A stretch of 18,220 bases of DNA from contig JAEZFA010000190.1 of assembly GCA_023417665.1 (NCBI GenBank), forward strand, positions 1 through 18,220. Reading direction: 5' to 3'. A program made the translations under genes and the position numbers. Shown here piece after piece: positions 14,582-18,220 of this stretch. Every line of letters starts with the position of its first letter. The stretch's first letter is position 1. Source of the stretch: Pseudomonadota bacterium (GTDB lineage Bacteria > Pseudomonadota > Alphaproteobacteria > Rhizobiales > Xanthobacteraceae). Below the pieces are notes generated by a model, which made no database searches, was not told the DNA's origin, and saw only the letters and a program-made list of their open reading frames with translations.

Positions 14582-15472
14582 ATGGCAAACGATCCCGTCC
14601 TCCTCGTAACCGGTGCCGGCGGCAAGTTGGGCCGCCGCGCGGTTGAAATCCTGCTCGAAGCCAAGGCCGGCAAGATCATCGCCGGCACCCGCGATCCCTC
14701 CAAAATCCACGATCTCGCGCGCAAGGGCGCCGCGGTCCGCAAGGTCGATTTCGACGACCCGGCGCTGGCCGACGCTCTCGCCGGCGTCGATCGCCTGCTC
14801 CTGATTTCGACCGATGCCCTCGACACACCCGGCAAGCGGCTGAAGCAGCACAAGGCGGCGATCGAGGCGGCGAAGAAGGCTGGCGTGAAGCACATCGTCT
14901 ATACCTCGATGCCGAAGCCCGAGCCCGGCTCGCCGATCCCGTTCGCGCCGGACCACTACGGCACCGAGCAGGCGCTCGCCGAAAGCGGCATGGGATGGAC
15001 CGTGCTTCGCAACAGCTGGTACCAGGAAAATCTGCTCCACTCGCTTCCCGCTGTTCTTGCCTCCGGCAAATGGTTCTCGGCAGCCGGCGACGGCAAGGTC
15101 GCGCATGTCGCGCGCGAGGACGCGGCTTACGCCGCAGCCGCGGCGCTGGCCGCGCAACCGAACGGCAACGCGCGCTACGACATCACCGGCGGCGACCCTT
15201 TGACGACGGACGAGATTGCGAAGCTCGCAAGCGAAGCCACCGGCAAGCCGATCGAGGTCGTGAACGTCAACGACGAGCAACTGACACAAGGCATGATCGC
15301 GGCCGGCATGCCCGCCTTCCTCGCGCCGGTCTATGCCAGCTTCGACACCAATACGCGCGCCGGTAATGTCTCGATTGCATCCGACGCAGTACGGGAGCTC
15401 ACCGGCCGCGCGCCGCGCTCGCTCAAAGCATTTTTCACTGCAAACAAGGAAGCGCTGCTCGGCGCCCACTAG
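14582..15472 (+). CDS. qorB: QorB-like NAD(P)H-dependent quinone reductase (NmrA/atypical SDR)
   Basis: This 296-residue protein is similar along its length to E. coli QorB (YtfG), an NADPH-quinone reductase of the NmrA-like atypical SDR group. The start at 14582 (MANDPVLLVTGAGG) follows GGGAAG about eight bases upstream. ATGs at 14510, 14531 and 14567 would add residues before the first beta strand and overlap the operator. The nucleotide-binding loop is TGAGGKLGRRAVE (about 10-22). Later blocks are VDRLLLISTDALDTPGKR, AAKKAGVKHIVYTSM, GTEQALAESGMGWTVLRNSWYQENLL and AAGDGKVAHVAREDAAYAAAAAL, all in QorB order. The usual SDR Tyr-x-x-x-Lys active site is not required in this group. It is divergent from the HxlR gene, which is likely its regulator, and is followed by a hairpin terminator. 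Confidence 0.93.
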   Translation: MANDPVLLVTGAGGKLGRRAVEILLEAKAGKIIAGTRDPSKIHDLARKGAAVRKVDFDDPALADALAGVDRLLLISTDALDTPGKRLKQHKAAIEAAKKAGVKHIVYTSMPKPEPGSPIPFAPDHYGTEQALAESGMGWTVLRNSWYQENLLHSLPAVLASGKWFSAAGDGKVAHVAREDAAYAAAAALAAQPNGNARYDITGGDPLTTDEIAKLASEATGKPIEVVNVNDEQLTQGMIAAGMPAFLAPVYASFDTNTRAGNVSIASDAVRELTGRAPRSLKAFFTANKEALLGAH

Positions 15473-15488
15473 GCGGAACGGCGCATGG

Positions 15489-15520
15489 CAAGGGGGCGGC
15501 TTTCGGGCCGCCCTTGACGC
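15489..15520. terminator. Hairpin between qorB and the convergent Fic gene
   Basis: GGGCGGC (15494-15500) pairs with GCCGCCC (15507-15513) around TTTCGG; flanking AAG/CTT can extend it with one bulge. It is followed by TTGACGCTTTATG, not a clean T-run. It lies 21 bases past the qorB stop and just beyond the stop of the Fic gene, so it can serve both convergent transcripts. Confidence 0.55.
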
Positions 15521-15521
15521 T

Positions 15522-16121
15522 TTATGACCGCGAGAATGCGACTAATTCTTCTATTTGGTGCTCGTCGGCAAGTCGAAGAGCTCGAATGTATCGGGCACGT
15601 AGATCGCCTTCGTTCGACAATTCTGCGCCGCCCCAAGTGAATGCAGTGCCACCCATTCGTTCGACCAGAAGATCGGCCAGCAGACGTGTGTGGCGACCAT
15701 TACCGTTCGGGAATGGATGGATTTGAACAAGGCCATGGTGCAACCGGACGGCTATTTCATCCCTCGGATATGTCGAGTTGGCTATCCAATATCGAATGTC
15801 GTCCAGCAACTGCCGCACAAGCTGCGGAATTTGGATCGCTTCAGCACCGATATTCCGCTCGGTATCGCGATATGCACCTGCCCATCGCCATACGTCGTTG
15901 AACATTTGGCGATGAAGTTCTCTTACGAAATCGTCCGTTAAAAGATCACCGGTTTCGATCTGGCGGATACGGCGCCGGGACCAGGCGACGGCACGAAGTA
16001 TATTGTCATGCTCCGCTTCATTTAATTCTCCGCGATGCGTAATCCAATCCTGAAGCAGCGCCTCCCGCTCTTCTGGGGCAAGAGGTGTCGCGTCTTCTGG
16101 TTCGTGAAAGAGTCCGGCCAC
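15522..16121 (-). CDS. Fic-domain protein, mobile mystery protein B type
   Basis: This 199-residue protein carries a complete Fic (AMPylase-type) motif, IHPFPNGNGRHTRLLADLL. It has the catalytic H135 and the nucleotide-phosphate loop through R143, and a flap-like segment ERNIGAEAIQIPQL (88-101). The N-terminus GLFHEPEDATPLAPEEREAL and the block DWITHRGELNEAEHDNI (25-41) match the family named mobile mystery protein B. That family occurs sporadically across bacteria, always with an upstream HTH partner. Translation starts at GTG 16121, two bases after the partner's stop, so the two are coupled. I do not find a canonical [ST]xxxE[GN] inhibitory helix; T28-x-x-x-E32-L is the nearest fit. Fic enzymes modify target proteins with nucleotides, but whether this branch does is unknown to me. 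Base composition is lower in GC than its neighbours, suggesting transfer. Confidence 0.93.
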   Translation of the reverse strand: MAGLFHEPEDATPLAPEEREALLQDWITHRGELNEAEHDNILRAVAWSRRRIRQIETGDLLTDDFVRELHRQMFNDVWRWAGAYRDTERNIGAEAIQIPQLVRQLLDDIRYWIANSTYPRDEIAVRLHHGLVQIHPFPNGNGRHTRLLADLLVERMGGTAFTWGGAELSNEGDLRARYIRALRLADEHQIEELVAFSRS

Positions 16122-16123
16122 GG

Positions 16124-16579
16124 CTAGTTCCAGAGATCCCGTTCTCTGAGAATATTTTTGATGTAGTTCTCGATGCGGGTCTCCAGATCGGTATCACTGG
16201 TCTCTTGCGCTTCCAGCTTCATCGTATGCGAAACGCGGCCAAGGTCTCGAAGCGCGATTTTCCGTGCGCGACTACGAACCATTTCTTCGAGAGAGGTGTT
16301 TGGAACGAGCGCATATACCAACGTGCAGTCGAGTTCGCTCGCGACGCGGCGTAAAGTTTCCAGTTGAATTTTTCCGAGTGCCTCTGATTTTTCGATGTCC
16401 TCTAGGCTTTGCGAGCGAACCTTCATTCGCTTGGCAAGCTGAGGAGCGCTCATCCCGAGAGACGTGCGAATTGCCCGTAGCCAGCCTTTTGGAGGGGGAC
16501 GAAGGTCTTCCACGGGTTTTAGCTTAGATAATCGCGCATCCAGCCTTTGACGCGCTCGCTCGTGCAATAGCTTTTTCAC
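16124..16579 (-). CDS. XRE-type HTH protein, mobile mystery protein A type
   Basis: This 151-residue protein has a helix-turn-helix domain at about residues 34-92: GWLRAIRTSLGMSAPQLAKR, then MKVRSQSLEDIEKSEALGKI, then LETLRRVASELDCTLVYALVP. It matches the family named mobile mystery protein A, which is found paired with the Fic-domain protein B. An N-terminal basic helix (HERARQRLDARLSKLKPVEDL) and a long charged C-terminal helix (100-147), probably for dimerisation, flank the HTH. The start is GTG 16579, supported by AGGAAG about six bases upstream; an overlapping ATG 16 bases upstream is out of frame. Four phased palindromes begin 30 bases upstream of the start, so it is the natural candidate to bind them and repress its own operon. 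Whether it neutralises the Fic protein is not shown by sequence. Confidence 0.92.
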   Translation of the reverse strand: MKKLLHERARQRLDARLSKLKPVEDLRPPPKGWLRAIRTSLGMSAPQLAKRMKVRSQSLEDIEKSEALGKIQLETLRRVASELDCTLVYALVPNTSLEEMVRSRARKIALRDLGRVSHTMKLEAQETSDTDLETRIENYIKNILRERDLWN

Positions 16580-16609
16580 GTCCGCTTCCTGTCATTTTAG
16601 CCCCAAGGG

Positions 16610-16731
16610 ACCAGGTTACAGCCTGGTTTTAGGCAGAGCATCACCAGGCTATAGCCTGATATTATATTATAGAAACCAGGTTATAACCTGGCTATCAATA
16701 GAAAATACCAGGCTATAGCCTGGTATTTTCT
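16610..16731. repeat. Array of four phased 18-bp palindromes upstream of the HTH-Fic operon
   Basis: The copies are ACCAGGTTACAGCCTGGT (16610-16627), ACCAGGCTATAGCCTGAT (16643-16660), ACCAGGTTATAACCTGGC (16675-16692) and ACCAGGCTATAGCCTGGT (16707-16724). Their centres are 33, 32 and 32 bases apart, close to three helical turns, with 14-15 base AT-rich gaps. In copies 2-4, positions 7 and 12 change together (C-G or T-A), which keeps the dyad. The fourth copy extends to a 32-base perfect palindrome (16700-16731). A minus-strand TATAAT-like element lies in the gap between copies 2 and 3 (16661-16674), so the array overlaps the likely operon promoter. Operator use is inferred. Confidence 0.85.
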
Positions 16732-16852
16732 CCTAAACTATTGACTTTACAATACAAAAATACAACGAGCTTAGCTAACCCAGATTGGCAACCACTCCTA
16801 GACGAAATGGCCGGGATGACCATGATCATCAACAGCAAAAAAGGAAACGCCA

Positions 16853-18022
16853 GTGCCTATTCCCATTCAGTTTCAGGGCCGCCTCACGATCCCGGCAGTC
16901 GCGGCGCCCATGTTTCTCGTCTCGAATCCCGATCTCGTCGTCGAATGCTGCAAGGCCGGCATCGTCGGCACCTTCCCGGCCCTGAACCAGCGCTCAAGCG
17001 CTGCCTACGAGGAATGGCTGGTCGAGATCAACGAGCGGCTCGAGAAACACGAGCGCGACACCGGCAAGAAAACGGCACCCTTCGGCGTGAACCTGATCGT
17101 TCACAAGAGCAATCCGCGCGTAGAGCCGGATCTCGAAATCTCGCGCAAGCATAAAGTGCCGCTGATCATCACCTCGCTCGGTGCGGTGAAGGAACTGGTC
17201 GGCGCAGTGCAGGGCTATGGCGGACTTGTTTTTCACGACGTGATCAATCTGCGTCACGCGCGCAAGGCGGCGGAAGCCGGCGTCGACGGCCTGATCGGAG
17301 TCTGTGCCGGCGCTGGAGGCCACGCCGGGTTGCTCTCACCCTTCGCGCTCATTCCGGAAATCCGGAAGTTCTTCCCGAAGACGATTTTGCTTTCCGGTGT
17401 GATGTCGACGGGCAGCCACATCGCGGCGGCCAAACTGATCGGTGCCGATCTTGCCTATCTCGGTACGCGCTTCATCTCGACCAAAGAGAGCATGGCCGAC
17501 GATCGCTTCAAGAAAATGATCGTCGACACCAACGCATCCGACATCGTCTATACGGCGGCGATTTCCGGCGTGCACGGCAACTTCCTGATGCCGTCGATCG
17601 CCGCGACAGGTAAGGAAATCGACCTCAATTCCTCGCACAAAATCTCGATCGAGCATGAAGGCCGTGCCTGGAAAGACGTCTGGTCCGCGGGCCAGGGTGT
17701 TGGCTCCATCGACGACGTGCCGACCCTGCAACGGGCGTTCTCGTCGACCGACGCCGTGGCGGCCAGCGTGCAGGTACGGCGGTCGTCCAAAGCGACGACC
17801 CAGCCGGTGGTGATCGCTCGGATCCTCGATGCGTCCGGCGCCGCCGCCTTCGAGTCGGTCACGCCCATCGACGATGCGGCGTTTGCCGGCACGCGCGTGG
17901 CCGACATCCGCGTCGCGCTGCCGATCGACGCGCTGGCGCCCGGCTCGTATCTGCTCACGGTGGAGACGGGCGCCGGCGACGACCTTCAGCAGCGATCCGT
18001 GCGATTCGAGCGGCGCCCGTGA
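16853..18022 (+). CDS. Nitronate monooxygenase with a foreign C-terminal tail (chimeric reading frame)
   Basis: Residues 1 to about 290 are a class I nitronate monooxygenase/2-nitropropane dioxygenase-type FMN barrel. These enzymes oxidise alkyl nitronates such as propionate-3-nitronate. The start is GTG 16853 with AAGGA seven bases upstream. Landmarks are PAVAAPMFLVSNPDLVVECC (14-33), GVNLIVHKSNPR (78-89), GVCAGAGGHAGLLSPFAL (149-166, with H157 the probable catalytic base), GADLAYLGTRFISTKES (197-213) and WSAGQGVGSIDDVP (277-290). The family normally continues about 25-35 residues with a helix of the type AELVxRLxxEY. Here, from about T291, the frame runs into 97 unrelated residues ending RSVRFERRP. 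The enzyme is therefore truncated at its last helix, or the join is an assembly artefact. The gene is not part of the upstream HTH-Fic unit; 121 bases of AT-rich, featureless DNA separate it from the palindromes. Confidence 0.85.
   Translation: MPIPIQFQGRLTIPAVAAPMFLVSNPDLVVECCKAGIVGTFPALNQRSSAAYEEWLVEINERLEKHERDTGKKTAPFGVNLIVHKSNPRVEPDLEISRKHKVPLIITSLGAVKELVGAVQGYGGLVFHDVINLRHARKAAEAGVDGLIGVCAGAGGHAGLLSPFALIPEIRKFFPKTILLSGVMSTGSHIAAAKLIGADLAYLGTRFISTKESMADDRFKKMIVDTNASDIVYTAAISGVHGNFLMPSIAATGKEIDLNSSHKISIEHEGRAWKDVWSAGQGVGSIDDVPTLQRAFSSTDAVAASVQVRRSSKATTQPVVIARILDASGAAAFESVTPIDDAAFAGTRVADIRVALPIDALAPGSYLLTVETGAGDDLQQRSVRFERRP
17717..18022 (+). pseudogene. C-terminal fragment resembling acidobacterial VWFA-related protein, fused in frame
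   Basis: From about 17717-17730 onward the encoded sequence (VPTLQRAFSSTDAVAASVQV to VADIRVALPIDALAPGSYLL to RSVRFERRP) no longer fits nitronate monooxygenase. It looks like the end of the large acidobacterial VWFA-related proteins. Those proteins typically read PTLRREF..., then an ARILD...G segment, then LP...L.PG.YLLTVEA...VRFEVR. The shared VPTL-coding stretch is the likely crossover point. No start codon, N-terminal domain or promoter is present for it, so in this sequence it is a remnant. The assignment is from pattern memory and needs a search. Confidence 0.6.
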
Positions 18023-18043
18023 CGTCGGCCTCGCCGCCGCCCG

Positions 18044-18049
18044 TACAAT
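18044..18049 (+). promoter_or_regulatory. TACAAT -10 element directly before the YeeE/YedE start (possible leaderless start)
   Basis: TACAAT (18044-18049) lies six bases before the ATG at 18056, with no ribosome-binding site between. A -10 hexamer so close to the start codon suggests a leaderless message, an arrangement I associate with Acidobacteria and some other phyla more than with Rhizobiales. Evidence is positional only. Confidence 0.4.
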
Positions 18050-18055
18050 CAATCG

Positions 18056-18220
18056 ATGCCCTCTCTCATTCTCAATAGCGCCGATCCGCTCCACTGGGCC
18101 GTCGGCGGCGCCGGCATTGCCGTCGTCACGCTTCTGCTGCTGTTCGTGATGAACCGCCGGCTCGGTATTTCGACGGGCTTCGAGGACATCTGCAGCCTTG
18201 TCATCCGCACCGGCTACTTC
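18056..18220 (+). CDS. YeeE/YedE-family sulfur transporter, N-terminal part (runs off the window)
   Basis: An open frame of 55 codons runs from ATG 18056 to the window edge. It encodes a membrane segment (WAVGGAGIAVVTLLLLFVMN, about 14-33), then NRRLGISTGFEDICSLVIRT. The sequence RxxGISTGFxDxCSLV is characteristic of the first part of YeeE/YedE (DUF395) permeases, which import thiosulfate or related sulfur compounds. It starts 33 bases after the end of the VWFA-like tail and probably belongs to the same foreign segment. Only the N-terminus is visible, so completeness cannot be judged. Confidence 0.7.
   Translation, partial: MPSLILNSADPLHWAVGGAGIAVVTLLLLFVMNRRLGISTGFEDICSLVIRTGYF

Noticed and set aside
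16610..16731. Repeat array as a CRISPR
   Set aside because: The 18-base units are full palindromes with 14-15 base AT-rich gaps, only four copies vary among themselves, and no cas gene is near. Operator-like sites fit better.

Overview
The window looks like chromosomal DNA of a Hyphomicrobiales (Rhizobiales) alphaproteobacterium, probably Bradyrhizobium-like. The signs are high-GC coding sequence, a tripartite tricarboxylate transporter (TTT) operon with a periplasmic binding protein, a TakP-like TRAP binding protein with a Tat leader, a PdhS/DivJ/PleC-type histidine kinase, and a CtrA-like box ahead of that kinase. This placement rests on remembered family resemblance, not on a search.

Layout. 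(1) 1-1202: a TakP-like TRAP binding protein (minus) with its own terminator. (2) 1395-3000: a small exported protein of unknown function (minus), divergent from a PiuC/YbiX-type Fe(II)/2-oxoglutarate dioxygenase (plus). (3) 3017-5603: a minus-strand cluster of glutathione S-transferase, PaaG-like enoyl-CoA hydratase/isomerase and Mrp/ApbC Fe-S carrier ATPase. (4) 5849-8179: a membrane histidine kinase, then a membrane-anchored retropepsin-like aspartic protease. (5) 8379-11396: a TTT carboxylate uptake operon (binding protein, TctB, TctA) with a hairpin after the binding-protein gene. (6) 11406-13258: DusA tRNA-dihydrouridine synthase, translationally coupled to a TauE/SafE permease (minus). 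(7) 13404-15472: a second glutathione S-transferase, then a divergent HxlR regulator / QorB-like quinone reductase pair, the arrangement of E. coli ytfH/ytfG. (8) 15522-16731: a lower-GC accessory cassette made of a Fic-domain protein and an XRE-type HTH protein (the 'mobile mystery protein' B/A pair), headed by four 18-bp palindromes spaced 32-33 bp apart. (9) 16853-18220: a nitronate monooxygenase reading frame whose C-terminus is replaced by an unrelated tail, followed by the start of a YeeE/YedE-type transporter.

Two places deserve most attention. The first is the palindrome array: four near-identical dyads, one of them a 32-bp perfect palindrome, phased at about three helical turns directly upstream of an HTH-Fic operon. 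It looks like a cooperative operator or an element-recognition site. The second is the abrupt change of protein family inside the last ORF, at about 17717-17730. There a typical alphaproteobacterial nitronate monooxygenase continues in frame into what looks like the C-terminus of an acidobacterial VWFA-related protein. The simplest explanation is a chimeric assembly join across a short shared sequence, so the last ~500 bases may not belong to this genome.

The other genes are metabolic and housekeeping: carboxylate uptake (TRAP, TTT), acyl-CoA and thiol chemistry (GSTs, PaaG-like), Fe-S cluster handling (Mrp), tRNA modification (DusA) and redox stress (QorB/HxlR).
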